A stretch of DNA of 64,000 bases, from the NCBI GenBank assembly GCA_032595685.2, contig CP159373.1, positions 3,981,821 to 4,045,820 of the forward strand. The letters are read 5' to 3'. Below, in pieces: positions 52,587-63,107 of the stretch; position 1 is the first letter of the stretch; every line of letters begins with the position of its first letter. Both the position numbers and the translations under genes were made by a program. Source of the stretch: Candidatus Electrothrix aestuarii. Its GTDB lineage: Bacteria; Desulfobacterota; Desulfobulbia; Desulfobulbales; Desulfobulbaceae. The notes beneath the pieces were generated by a model. That model was given only the letters and a program-made list of their open reading frames with translations, was not told where the DNA came from and did not search any database.

Positions 52587-54590
52587 CTAATTAGACATAG
52601 CGGCCTGCTCAAGATCTTCCATAGTGCTCAGGGGGAGATCCAAGGCAAACCAGACCCCTTGCCCCGGTTCACTTTCGCAGTAGAAGGTGCCGTGATGATG
52701 ATGAATCAGGTTGTAGCTGATATACATCCCGAGCCCGCTTCCAGTCCCCCGTGTTGTCGTATAAAAGGGTTCAAAAAGATGCTCCAGGGTATCTGCACTC
52801 ATACCCCGGCCATTATCGTGATACTCCAGATGGAAGTTGTCTCTGGTTGAGCAGCTGATTTGGATTTTTCCTTTTTGGGTTCCGTTTGCAAAGCCATGAA
52901 TCAAGCTGTTTTGAATCAGATTAACCAGGACTTGCTCTATCAGGCCCGGCACACTGATAATGCGTAATTCTTCCGGGCAGTCTACGCTCACTGCAATCTG
53001 CGTTTTCTTCAGGTTATTATGGAGGCTGACAAGGACATCATCTATCAGCTCCCGTACTCGAAAATAACGAAGTTTTTCCGAGGCACGGTCTATGGATGAG
53101 CGCTTAAAGCGTTGCACCAGTTCAGCAGCCCGACGAAGATTAGCCAGGGTTAACCCGGCTCCCTCTGCAATAATTTCAAGAAGCTCTTTCAGGTCTTTTT
53201 CGTCGATCTCTTCCGATTCCAGCATCCGTTTGATTTCATTTGCCGCATCTTCCAGCTGGGATGCCGCCCCAACGGCAATGCCGATAGGGGTGTTTATTTC
53301 ATGAGCAAACCCGGCAACAAGACGACCTAGAGAGGCCATTTTTTCGCTGGCCACCAATTGATCACGGGTCTGCTCCAGTTCTGCAACCTTGGCCTGGAGC
53401 TCCCTGGTACGTTCTGCCACAGTCTGGTCGAGACTGAGGAGCGTTGCCTGCAAGTCTTCCTCAGCTTTTTTGCGCTGATTTATATTCGTACTGACCTGCA
53501 CAACGCCTTTCCCTTTGCTTTTCCCCTTGCCTTCTGACCCAAGAGGACTGAGGGTGAATTTTCGCCATCCCCGTTCATCACCCAGCATTAAGTCGGTAGG
53601 ATCTAATATATGACCAGCTTGGAGGGCCTGACAGACCGGGCAGGAATCCTTGTCCAGGTACACAGGATGAAACAGGGCATGGCAATCCTTGCCAACAAGC
53701 TCTGTCTCTTCCAGGCCTGCTTCCAGGCAGGCGGCCTTATTGGCCTGTCGAAGCTTGCCTTCCTGATCAAGGAGTACTGTTGCCTGGGGTATGGCGTTAT
53801 AGGTTGTTGTGTTGCGGGCCAACACAGTAAAGGGCTCGTTTAAGGTCGTGTGAATAATGGCCTCGTAAATCAGCCAGAAAGAATAGAGCTTGAAAATATG
53901 GCCTATGAAATTTGCAAGGTCATTGACCCCGACATAAAAGGTAAAGGTCAAATCAGAGCATATGGTCAGAGTAATACCTGCAAGCAGAATAGAGTAAATT
54001 CGGGCAGGGATTAAGGCCCTTCTGCGAAAAAGCAGATAAATCGCACTTGCCATGAGGGTGACGATAATATATTCACTGCATACCTTAAAAGGGGTCAGGC
54101 CTATGCCTTCCTGATAAGCCACAGGAAAAAATCCCTGCAAAATAACAAAGGCCAGCAGCAGGCTCACAGGGGAGAAGAGGCACAGGGTATAGCGACGATT
54201 CAAGGAGCGGGTCAGAAAGAGTGGGGCAGTAATCAGGAGCAGAGCTTCCAGATAACGACCAGCAATCCAAAACTGCGTTGCCGGGTTAGCTCCTACAACT
54301 CCTGGAAACATGGTCATCCCTTTATAGATAAAGGTATGTAGGAGATCCAGCAAGGCAATCCAGAGATATCCGCAGCCCAGATACATCAAAAAATGATTTC
54401 TGGAAAAAGCATAGGTGTACCAGGTCACCACGAACATGAGAACGGCTACAAAAATGGTAAAAAGTTCCACCAAGGAATGAAAAAGGAGGAAGCTGTAGCG
54501 GCTGATGAAAAATAAAATAATACTGAGGCCGGACATTAGGACAAAGCCCGGCGCAAGATGGAAGCTCTTCGATTCCTTGGGGATCATCAA
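52587..54590 (-). CDS. Membrane histidine kinase with MASE3-type sensor, PAS and HATPase
   Basis: 667 residues. About eight N-terminal helices include the MASE3 pattern G-C-G-Y-L-W-I-A-L-L-D-L-L-H-T-F-I-Y-K-G-M. A PAS domain (A-I-P-Q-A-T-V-L-L-D-Q-E-G-K) carries a Cys-rich loop (V-G-K-D-C-H-A-L-F then S-C-P-V-C-Q-A). A coiled coil and the kinase core follow (V-A-G-F-A-H-E-I-N-T-P-I-G phospho-His, N-L-I-Q-N-S-L-I-H-G-F, G-S-G-L-G-M-Y-I-S). HEINTP-type kinases often sense redox or small molecules through PAS. Overlaps the regulator gene upstream by four bases (ATGA), so this is a kinase-regulator pair. Confidence 0.88.
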   Translation of the reverse strand: MMIPKESKSFHLAPGFVLMSGLSIILFFISRYSFLLFHSLVELFTIFVAVLMFVVTWYTYAFSRNHFLMYLGCGYLWIALLDLLHTFIYKGMTMFPGVVGANPATQFWIAGRYLEALLLITAPLFLTRSLNRRYTLCLFSPVSLLLAFVILQGFFPVAYQEGIGLTPFKVCSEYIIVTLMASAIYLLFRRRALIPARIYSILLAGITLTICSDLTFTFYVGVNDLANFIGHIFKLYSFWLIYEAIIHTTLNEPFTVLARNTTTYNAIPQATVLLDQEGKLRQANKAACLEAGLEETELVGKDCHALFHPVYLDKDSCPVCQALQAGHILDPTDLMLGDERGWRKFTLSPLGSEGKGKSKGKGVVQVSTNINQRKKAEEDLQATLLSLDQTVAERTRELQAKVAELEQTRDQLVASEKMASLGRLVAGFAHEINTPIGIAVGAASQLEDAANEIKRMLESEEIDEKDLKELLEIIAEGAGLTLANLRRAAELVQRFKRSSIDRASEKLRYFRVRELIDDVLVSLHNNLKKTQIAVSVDCPEELRIISVPGLIEQVLVNLIQNSLIHGFANGTQKGKIQISCSTRDNFHLEYHDNGRGMSADTLEHLFEPFYTTTRGTGSGLGMYISYNLIHHHHGTFYCESEPGQGVWFALDLPLSTMEDLEQAAMSN

Positions 54591-56146
54591 TCGTTTATTT
54601 CAGGGGAAGTTTTTTCCAGTTGGACGGGAACAATACCTCGCTCTGCTAAACGGACAAAGGCTGCAACGACAGTTGGATCAAACTGGGTGCCTGCATTTGC
54701 CTGCAAGGTCTCAATGCAGCGTTCCGGGGTCCATGCCTCTTTATATGGACGCTCGTGCAAAAGGGCATCATAGACATCTGCGACTGAGACTATGCGGGCC
54801 GTTAAAGGGATTTCCTCTCCCTTGAGTCCTCTTGGATAGCCGGTGCCATCCCAACGTTCATGATGATTGAGAGCAATCTCTCTGGCTTGCTGAAATCCAT
54901 GATGTTTTTCCAGGATACGGTATCCCAGGGTGGTGTGGTCCCGCATGACATCAAGTTCTGTTTTATTCAGACCGCCTTTTTTGAGCAGAATGGCATCGGG
55001 TATGCCCAGTTTGCCGATATCGTGCAGCATACTGGACTGAGCCAGATTTCTCACCTCGTCTTCCGGCATCCCCATTTCCTCTGCCAGTAAGCGGGTATAT
55101 TCGGCAATGCGCTGAATATGAGCACCTGTAACTTTATCCTTAAATTCTGCGGCCACAGCCAGCATATACAGGGAGTCCCGGTTGGCTTCTTTCAGCTCAA
55201 AATGAAGTTTGAGATTTTCCAGGGCAGCTGAACATTGGTTCACCAGAACCTGGATAAGGTGCTGATCATCATCACTGAGAAAATGGGTATTTTCCAAGTA
55301 GATAAAACCTGGTGTCTGTTGCTTATTTCCCAGAGGCAGCAAGAGAGAGCCTGGTTTCAGTTCGCCGGGGCGGGGTTCGCGCCCTTCCTTAATAATGTTT
55401 GAACAGGTTTGGATAATATCTGTGCATTCAGAGGCTTGATCATTGTTCTTCTGTTGAACAAAGTCCCCGGTTCCTGCGCGAAACTGGGCGTGATTGCTGT
55501 CAAAGGTGGATATGAAACCGTTGACTGTGCAGAGCAGGCCGTTTTTTCCTAACTGACAAAGGCCGATAAGCTGCTGTAAGACACCCTGGAAAAATTGATC
55601 TATCGATTCGAAATTCGGGAGATATAGTCCTGGTGTGGCATTCAGGATGCACTCCAGCCCCTGCCTGTTGCTGTCAATGATCATGATGTCGCGATAGGCC
55701 TTGAGCGCCGAACGAATCGCGGTGTAGAGTTTCTGGGCTGTTAATTCAGTTTTGTCCTTATAATCATCAATATCATAATGATCAATCACCTCGCGCTCCG
55801 GGGCCGAGCCAGCTTGGCCAGTACGGATCACCAGCCGCACATGCCGATTGCAGAGCTCTTCCCGGATATACTCCACAAGGTCCAGGCCTGCGTGCTCGCT
55901 TTCCATAACCACATCCACCAAGGCTACGGCAATATCGCTCTCCCTGCTCAGGACCTCCTTGGCTTCCTGGGCGGAAAAAGCAGAAAGTAGCTGCACCTTA
56001 CGGCCAGCGAATTCCATACGCTTTAAGATAAGCTGGGTCAGGGTGTGGACTGAAGGTTCATCGTCAATAACCAGTATTTTCCAAGGTTGCATGACGACTT
56101 CCTCGTGTGGCCCAGCAGGGTCATTTTTTTTTCTGACGAGTCGCAT
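54587..56146 (-). CDS. Response regulator with DUF3369 and HD-GYP domains
   Basis: 519 residues (or 500 from Met20, the more natural receiver start Q-P-W-K-I-L-V-I-D-D-E-P). The receiver has I-A-V-A-L-V-D-V-V-M-E-S with the phospho-Asp. A middle GAF-like DUF3369 region (about 190-320) is followed by the HD-GYP core: L-H-D-I-G-K-L-G-I-P-D-A-I-L, N-H-H-E-R-W-D-G-T-G-Y-P-R-G-L-K-G-E-E-I-P, S-V-A-D-V-Y-D-A-L. HD-GYP enzymes break down cyclic di-GMP; all metal ligands seem present. Together with the coupled kinase it forms a signal pathway that would lower c-di-GMP. Confidence 0.9.
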   Translation of the reverse strand: MRLVRKKNDPAGPHEEVVMQPWKILVIDDEPSVHTLTQLILKRMEFAGRKVQLLSAFSAQEAKEVLSRESDIAVALVDVVMESEHAGLDLVEYIREELCNRHVRLVIRTGQAGSAPEREVIDHYDIDDYKDKTELTAQKLYTAIRSALKAYRDIMIIDSNRQGLECILNATPGLYLPNFESIDQFFQGVLQQLIGLCQLGKNGLLCTVNGFISTFDSNHAQFRAGTGDFVQQKNNDQASECTDIIQTCSNIIKEGREPRPGELKPGSLLLPLGNKQQTPGFIYLENTHFLSDDDQHLIQVLVNQCSAALENLKLHFELKEANRDSLYMLAVAAEFKDKVTGAHIQRIAEYTRLLAEEMGMPEDEVRNLAQSSMLHDIGKLGIPDAILLKKGGLNKTELDVMRDHTTLGYRILEKHHGFQQAREIALNHHERWDGTGYPRGLKGEEIPLTARIVSVADVYDALLHERPYKEAWTPERCIETLQANAGTQFDPTVVAAFVRLAERGIVPVQLEKTSPEIND

Positions 56147-56148
56147 AA

Positions 56149-57333
56149 TTATCCATCCTTATCCATACAAGTAAAGGCAAGTTCAGCAGCTCGTTGTGCG
56201 CATCCTGGCGGGCCGAGTTTTTCATCGACCTCAGCGAGCCCCTGAAGAAGAGTCGTTCTGTAAACACGGTCAGTTATCATACGCTGAAGATGCTCAGCAA
56301 TAGTCTCAGGTGTGACGTCATCCTGCAAGAGTTCTGGAATAACCTCTTTGTCAGCAATCAGGTTGACCAGGGAGAAAAAGCGGATATGGCGAACAAGCAA
56401 CCGGCCCAGGCGATAGGTCCGGGGGGAAACCCGATAGGTGGTCAGGGTAGGGATGCCGAGAATGGCAAGCTCAAGGGTGACCGTGCCGGAAGCGGCAACA
56501 ACGGCATCGCAGGCAGCCATCAGATCATAGCGATTATCGGTAAGGACATGGATAGCAAGTTGCTTGTCTGTGTGTGCCCGACAGGTGGCCAAGCCGCTTT
56601 CCAGCAACAGCTCTTCCGAAATCGTGGAGGCTTGGGGCAGGAGAAAAGCCCATTTTTGTTCAGGTTCTTTGTTAATCAGGATTTGGGCAGCAGCAAGAAA
56701 ATCAGGTAACAGAGAACGGATTTCCTTGGAACGACTGCCAGGGAGAAGGCCAATAATCCGTGTCTCAGGATCAATCGGGAGATTATGGTCACGAATGAAC
56801 TTATCTCTGGTGAGTACCTTGTCTTTTTTCACTGTGTCTTTAAGCGGATGGCCGACAAAATCCACCTCAATTCCTCGGGAGGCATAGAAATCCTTTTCAA
56901 AGGGAAGAATAACCCCCACTCGGTTGGTTAATTTGCCGATCTTTTTTACCCGTCCGCTCCGCCAAGCCCAGACCTGGGGGCTGATATAATAGAAGACCGG
57001 GATACCCATCTTCTTTGCCTTGGCTGCGAGCAGGAGATTAAAATCCGGGTAGTCAATCAGGATTAGCAGGGCAGGTTTTTTCTCCTGCATCCGGTGAATT
57101 AGGGCCTTGCGGGCCGCCAGGATGTCGCCGAGATGACTCAATACCTCAGTGATACCCACTACGGCCAGTTTGGAGGCATCAAAAAGCATTTCTACACCGG
57201 CAGCAGCCAGTTCTCTGCCGCCAATGCCGGAAAAAGAAAGATTAGGCTGCATGGCCTGCATTGCTTCTACCAATCGGGCGCCGTGCATGTCACCGGAGGC
57301 CTCTCCGGCTACAATCATAATATGGGTGGTCAT
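56149..57333 (-). CDS. lpxB: Lipid-A-disaccharide synthase
   Basis: 394 residues, full length for LpxB. It opens I-M-I-V-A-G-E-A-S-G-D-M-H-G-A-R-L, the family signature, with F-S-G-I-G-G, I-D-Y-P-D-F-N-L-L-L-A, Y-Y-I-S-P-Q-V-W-A-W and L-L-P-G-S-R-S-K-E-I. It condenses UDP-diacylglucosamine and lipid X to the disaccharide of lipid A on the inner face of the inner membrane. Two bases separate its stop from the regulator gene downstream. Confirms a Gram-negative, LPS-bearing organism. No other lpx gene is in this window. Confidence 0.95.
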   Translation of the reverse strand: MTTHIMIVAGEASGDMHGARLVEAMQAMQPNLSFSGIGGRELAAAGVEMLFDASKLAVVGITEVLSHLGDILAARKALIHRMQEKKPALLILIDYPDFNLLLAAKAKKMGIPVFYYISPQVWAWRSGRVKKIGKLTNRVGVILPFEKDFYASRGIEVDFVGHPLKDTVKKDKVLTRDKFIRDHNLPIDPETRIIGLLPGSRSKEIRSLLPDFLAAAQILINKEPEQKWAFLLPQASTISEELLLESGLATCRAHTDKQLAIHVLTDNRYDLMAACDAVVAASGTVTLELAILGIPTLTTYRVSPRTYRLGRLLVRHIRFFSLVNLIADKEVIPELLQDDVTPETIAEHLQRMITDRVYRTTLLQGLAEVDEKLGPPGCAQRAAELAFTCMDKDG

Positions 57334-57875
57334 ACTGTTTTTGGTGATTGCGGAAAAACTATCAGCTTGGGCTTAAGCCGTCCTTACATTCGCTTCGGAA
57401 GAAATAAACTCTTTCGCTCCAGAGTAAGGAGTCAAAAGAAAGAGGCGGGTAAAATATAGCATAAGGCAAATTGTGCAATATTGCCCTGTATTTTCGAAAA
57501 AATCCCCTGCTGCTTTCCTGTGGAATGAGCAGGGTTGAGTATGTCTTGTATTTCACAATACTCCATTTAAGGAAGAGATTAAAGCTTTCTTCGTTATTCT
57601 AAACAGACCGTCCTAAGTCGGAAAGATTCTCATTCTACAGAAGGTGCTTCGATGTCGAAGAGTTACTCGGAATGCAGTGTGTTGTATAGTGGTTGCATAG
57701 CGACTGTATTTTTTCTTGCTTGCCTTGTCGTAAAATAGCAGCTGTGATTCAGGGAAGATCCTTGACATGTTTTATCAATTTTTCGTAAGCTGCGAGGATT
57801 GTCGTGAGAGGTGAGTCAGAATTTTTCAGAGGGGGAGGGGGATGGTGGCGAATATAGACTGCGAGGGAAAGCAAC
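57334..57875. other. Intergenic region upstream of the CHAT-SIR2-STAND gene
   Basis: No gene recognised in 540 bp. It holds a CCCTGCT...AGCAGGG inverted repeat near 57510-57540. A possible promoter for the STAND gene is TTGACA (57762-57767) with TAAGCT 18 bases on; the -10 is weak. The start of the downstream gene has little ribosome-site support (GGGAAAGC). Confidence 0.4.
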
Positions 57876-60800
57876 GTGTCGAATAACATGAAAAAGATCC
57901 TCATCCTATCCGCGAATCCAAAGGATACAGCGCGCATCCGTTTTGACGAAGAGATCCGTGAAATTGAGGAAAGTTTAAAACGATCAAGCCTGCGTGAGCA
58001 ATTTGCAATAAAATCGTCATGCGCTGTTGGCGTCCGAGAGCTTCGGAGGGAAATTTTAGCGCACAAGCCAGACATTGTTCATTTCTCTGGACATGGGGAA
58101 GAAGAAGGGCTTGTTCTGGAAAATGAGCAAGGGCAGAAGGTACTTGTGCCATCTGATTCCATCACATCCCTGTTCTCTTTGTGCTCGGAGCATATTCAAT
58201 GCGTCGTCCTCAATTCATGCTATTCCCAAAATCAAGCAGAGGGGATTCAGAAGCATATTTCCTATGTCATCGGCATGAAAAAAACGGTGTCAGACAACGC
58301 AGCTCTTGAGTTTGCTATTGGTTTTTATGATGGACTTTACAGTGGTGAATCAATAGAAAAATCGTTTGAGTTTGGTTGTAATGCTATAGAATTGCATAAC
58401 CTCCCTGACCATCAAACCCCGATTTTATTAAAGCGAGACCTCACCTCCCACTGTAACGCTGCTGATTCCCCAGCACATGCAGCTCCAGGAAAAATAATTT
58501 CCTCAGGTTCAACTTCATCTACCACCTCCAGAATGCCCAAACATACCCTCCCGCAAGGCCTCATGGATGCTCATCAGGCTGGCAAACTCATTCCTGTTGT
58601 TGGTGCTGGCGTGTCCATGTCACTGAAGGATGCCGAAGGAAAGAACCTCTTTCCCAGCTGGAAGCAATTGTTGGAATATGCTGCTGAATCTTTACGAAGA
58701 GAGGATAAAGAAAAGCACGCAATCGGCATAGAAGCTATGCTGATGCTCGATAAATTCCAAGAAGCTGCAAATCTCGCCAATGAGGGACTGACTGGCCGTC
58801 TCTGGACAAACTTCTTCACGAAATATATTGAAGAGCCTCTGGATAGGATCTCTGATGATAACTTGTCCCTGCCAAAGGCCATCTGGAGCATCAGTAATCG
58901 AATAATCACCTTGAATTACGATAAGGTATTACGAGCTGCCTGCCCCAATATTGCCCGACTCAAGGAACTGGATAATAAAAATTCAGCAGGGTTATCTGAA
59001 TTTACCAACAGCAGGAACACAAGCCCGATGGTCTGGCACCTGCATGGCAGGACTGATAATATTTCCACTCTGATTTTCACTGCTGAGAGCTATCGCAAAC
59101 TCTATGCTGAAGCAGATGCTGAATACCAAGCTGCGCTGGAGGTCTTCCGAGGAATCTGCCGCGATAATATCATCCTCTTTGTTGGTTGCAGCCTTGAGGA
59201 TGCCGAACTCCTTCAGGAAATGGTCAAGCAGCACGAGTTGTTTGATAAAAATACCGGGCCGCATTATGCACTGGTTCGGGAGGAGAACAAGGCGGCTATT
59301 GAGCAGAAAATAGAAGGAATGCCGCTCGAACTGGTGACTTTTTCTTCCTTTGGTGAACCCTTGTTGGGTCTCATTCAGGAAATTGCCCAGCCTGCCGTCC
59401 CGGAGCCCACTCTGCTTTCAGAAGAACCAGATAAGGTGCGCGAAGAAGAGCCCGCCCCGAGTCCAGTAAAAAACAAGAAAGAAACCGTCCGAATCGTCCT
59501 GCTTTCTGCCAGTCCATTGGATAACGAGCAGGAGTATTGGCAACTCAAGGAATTCCGGAGAATTAAGAATCATATTGATCACTACAGTCTGAGCATTGCG
59601 AATCTCAATGATTTACAAGGCTATGACTACATCTTGATTCTGACCAAGGTGGTCAAGGGTAAGTTGCTCATAGAAAACGACTACCTTTGTAGTGAGCGAA
59701 TCAGTTTTGAGGACCTGGTGGACAATATTGGTAATGAGACAACCAACGGGCTGTTTTTCTTTGTTGATCAGCTTCCTGATGAAGAGAGCATTGCAGGTAT
59801 CCAGCTCCCGACTTTAGTTTTTCCTTCGGAGGATAAAAAGCTCTTTCAGGCGGTCGGCTTCCAGCTCTTCCAGAAAAATAATCTCGAATACTTCAAAGAT
59901 TACATCATCCTGAACCCAGACGCTTTTGTGCTTCATCCCTTGAACACAAAGATTCCCGGAAACAATCTCCAGAAGGAAAAAACGCCGCTTCCTGACAGCA
60001 TCGATCATAAGGTGCTTAACGGTTTTGTGGGGCGCAGTGACGATCTGAAAAATATCTGTCGTGAGCTTATGGAAATGGGTGAAGGGGAAATCCTGACCAT
60101 CAAAGGTTCTGGCGGGATCGGCAAAACGCACACGGTGAAAAAAATAGCTGTGGCCCTGGCTGATCGTGCGCAGTTTCCCGGTGGTATCCACTTTATTGAC
60201 TGCGAACCTGTTACGGACAGCAAGCTGTTTCAGTTCAAGGCAGCTGCGGTCTTTGGTTTGGAGCTCGCTGAGGCACCCTGGCAGCATCTCCGTGATCATC
60301 ACGATGGTAAAGATCGTCTGGTTATCTTTGATAATTTTGAGCCGTTGCTCCATCTTGATGATACGGAGAAAATCAAAGAGATTCTCGGTAAGGTGACGGA
60401 TTATGCCAAGGTCGTGGTTACCTCCAGGGAGGTGCTGGGAGTAGAGGCGGAGAAAGAGTACACCATCCGCCCGATGGTCACGGATGAGGCAGTTGAGCTG
60501 TTTCAAGCCAACTTTACTGCTGCTGAGAATGAGGTGGAATTGTTGCGGCAGGAAATCCTGAGCAGGATTTTGGATAATAATCCGCTGGCTATCAAGTTGA
60601 TTACAGCCAATCTGCCCAAGGGGAAAAGTTTGGTAAAGTTGAAGGAAGAGCTGGAAGATGATCTCTTCAGTACCATCAGCGATGAGGAACTTAATATCTT
60701 TGATAGTGAATCTGATCGTAATATTGATCGGAAGCGTTCAATCTACGGATCTATTCTCTATTCTTATAGGCATCTGAGTGAGCAGGAAAAAATAGCCTTT

Positions 60801-61453
60801 GAGCTGCTTTCACTGTTTCCTGATGGTATTCACCTTGAAGAATTCAAGAGATTGACCAGTAAAACGGAGAAGAAGGATAAACAGCTTTCTTTGCTGATTA
60901 CAGATAGAATGGTCAAAGCCTTACATGATAAATCGATGATTGAAAATAACGGTGGGCAACTCAAACATCAGTCAATAATTGGTCGTTTTGCTCAGGCTAT
61001 GATTCAACAACGTGAGGATCTTGAACCACTTTATCGAAATGCATTTTCCTATAACTGTAGGTTAGCTACAGCACTATTTAACATGAAAAATAGATTCTCA
61101 AATAGCAGTCATACATTAGAAATGTTCAGTAGTCAGCAGGGAAATTTTCTCACTGCTATCAAGTACTGTGACTGTTTTGACGTCGATAAGGAAGAATTAC
61201 TAAAATTTTTAAATTTTTTAACAATTTTATTTGTTGATATATGCTCATTAGGAGGATTTATCGACGAGCTATCCAATAAAATAAATTTTTTTACGGATAA
61301 ACAAAAACAATGTGCTAATGCTATCTTGCTATACTCTAAGTATGTTAATGGAGATTTCCAGGAAGCTTTTGTAACATTTACCCATTTGCTTCCGCTAGAC
61401 CAAATTAGCAAATTAGATAAATCAAGCTATACTGAAGAATTACTTGCTAGTTA
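57876..61453 (+). pseudogene. CHAT-SIR2-STAND conflict protein, 5' part, interrupted by an IS
   Basis: 1,192 codons before a stop made by the IS junction. Domains: (1) CHAT caspase-like peptidase (1-190), His in H-F-S-G-H-G-E-E (H73) and Cys in V-L-N-S-C-Y-S (C115). (2) SIR2-like domain (about 230-500): I-P-V-V-G-A-G-V-S, T-L-N-Y-D-K and W-H-L-H-G-R. (3) A divergent alpha/beta module (538-690) starting V-R-I-V-L-L-S-A-S-P-L-D. (4) STAND NTPase: Walker A G-S-G-G-I-G-K-T (744-751), Walker B L-V-I-F-D-N (815-820), V-V-V-T-S-R-E. Helical repeats follow. Two effectors on one protein, a protease and an NAD-consuming enzyme, behind a sensor NTPase fit an anti-phage or cell-death role. The IS truncates the C-terminal sensing part. 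Confidence 0.85.
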
Positions 61454-63107
61454 GATTGTCCTTAAAAACTCTCAGCGCGCTGATTTTAAATGAAAAAGTT
61501 ATAAAAATATTGTAAAATATGCATACTTTTGACGTTCACCCCCTCATAAGGCATGCACATGATCAGGTACACCAGTGACAGACAGCTTACACTTGAAGGA
61601 TTCAGCCTTCCCTTTGGAGGCAAACTGAACCCTGACAACAGATGGATCAAATGGCATAAAGTTATTCCGTGGGATGAGTTCGCCATCAGATATTACCGAA
61701 CATTGGACCCGCGTCAGGGGCGACCTGCCAAAAATGCCAGATTGGTGATCGGCGCGTTAATCATTAAACATAAGCTGACGCTCAGTGACGAAGAAACCGT
61801 ACTCCAGATTCAGGAGAACCCCTATCTTCAGTATTTTGTTGGGTTTTCTTCTTTTCAAGACAAGCAACCTCTAGCTCCGAGCCTGTTTGTTGAGATTCGA
61901 AAACGGATGGGAAAGGATGTCTTTTCTGCGTTTGAAGAAGTGATTTTGGAAAAACTTGCTCTCTCAAAGAAAAGTACGACAAATGAAGATGAAAAAGAGG
62001 ATAAGGGTGAGGAAGAGCCCGTTGAAAATAAGGGGAAAATGCTTGTCGATGCAACGGTTGCTGAGCAAGCGATTCGTTACCCGACTGATCTGAGTTTACT
62101 CAACGAAGCTCGTGAGATTTCCGAGCAGCTGATTGATGATCTGTACAAACAGAGTGGCTACCCCAAAAAGCCCAGGACATATCGGAGAGTTGCTCGCAAA
62201 AACTACCTGAATCTGGCTAAAAAAAGAAACCAGGCAAAAAAATCTGCGGCGCGGACTTCGGCAGCAATTACAGTACGTCCGAAGAAATTTACGATATATT
62301 GATGAGTTGCTTGATAATGTTGGATCGGCACCTTTTCCACTTCCCCATCAGCAACAACGACAGTATTGGATCATTCAGCATGTGTATCGCCAGCAGGATG
62401 AGATGTACAAAAAACGAAAACGACGCTGCGATGACCGAATTGTTTCCATTGCCCAACCTCATGTACGACCAATAGTTCGTGGGAAAGCAGGTAAAAATGT
62501 GGAGTTCGGTGCCAAACTCAGCGTGAGCATGGTCGATGGTTTGGCTTTTGTCGATCATATTGGTTGGGATGCCTTCAACGAAGGCACGGATTTGCAGGCG
62601 CAGGTGGAAAACTACAAACGCCGAAATGGCTACTATCCTGCTGCAGTGCTTGCTGATCAAATTTACGGAACAAGAGAAAATCGTAAATATCTCAAAGAGA
62701 AAGGCATTCGATTTGGTGGTAAACGAATGGGCAGGTCCCCGAAAGAGACAGAAGAAAACAAAGAACGTCTTCGGGAACTGAAAGCACAACGGATTCGGGA
62801 TAGTCGAGAACGGATCCCCATTGAGGGGAAATTTGGCCAAGGAAAAACGGCTACCGACTCAACTACATCCGGGCAAAACTTCAGAGAACCTCTGAAGCAT
62901 GGATTAACTGTATTTTCCTGGTCATGAATCTGATGGTTCTGCTCAGGAAGTTGCAGGAACAGCTTGAAAATTTATATCTTTCACGGTTTTTACTTTTACG
63001 CAGCCAGCTGAATCATATTAGCGCTCGATTTTTTGCGTTCTTTGAGCAAATGCCAAGGCAAGTCCTGCAGTATTGCCTGTATGAGAGGTTGGCTTTTTGA
63101 GGATGCT
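61454..63107 (+). mobile_element. IS1182/IS5-like insertion sequence in the CHAT-SIR2-STAND gene
   Basis: 1,654 bp between 7-bp direct copies CTAGTTA (61447-61453 and 63108-63114). The ends show an imperfect inverted repeat (about 10 of 14 bases around TCCTTAAAAA / TTTTTGAGGA). Part of the 7-bp match (the TTA) may be chance, giving a true duplication of CTAG as in IS5/IS1182 relatives. Removing the element and one copy fuses the two gene halves in frame (L-L-A-S-Y-A-L-N-I-Y-G-M-E-G). The transposase is frameshifted twice, so this copy is not autonomous now. Confidence 0.85.
61553..63100 (+). pseudogene. IS1182/IS5-like DDE transposase, two frameshifts
   Basis: Three frame segments. 61553-62302 holds the DUF772-type N-terminus (R-Q-L-T-L-E-G-F, L-D-P-R-Q-G-R-P-A-K-N-A-R, S-D-E-E-T-V-L-Q-I-Q-E-N-P-Y-L-Q-Y) and the first Asp (M-L-V-D-A-T-V). 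62307-62860 holds the second Asp (V-L-A-D-Q-I-Y-G-T) and Glu (I-P-I-E-G-K-F-G-Q-G-K). A third frame continues G-Y-R-L-N-Y-I-R-A-K-L-Q-R-T to the TGA at 63100. Shifts lie around 62270-62290 and at an A5 run near 62840-62845. Total length about 500 aa, right for IS1182. The product is broken unless the shifts are sequencing errors. Confidence 0.8.

Noticed and set aside
59814..60506. 230-codon minus-strand frame
   Set aside because: Antisense of the STAND NTPase core, including Walker A.
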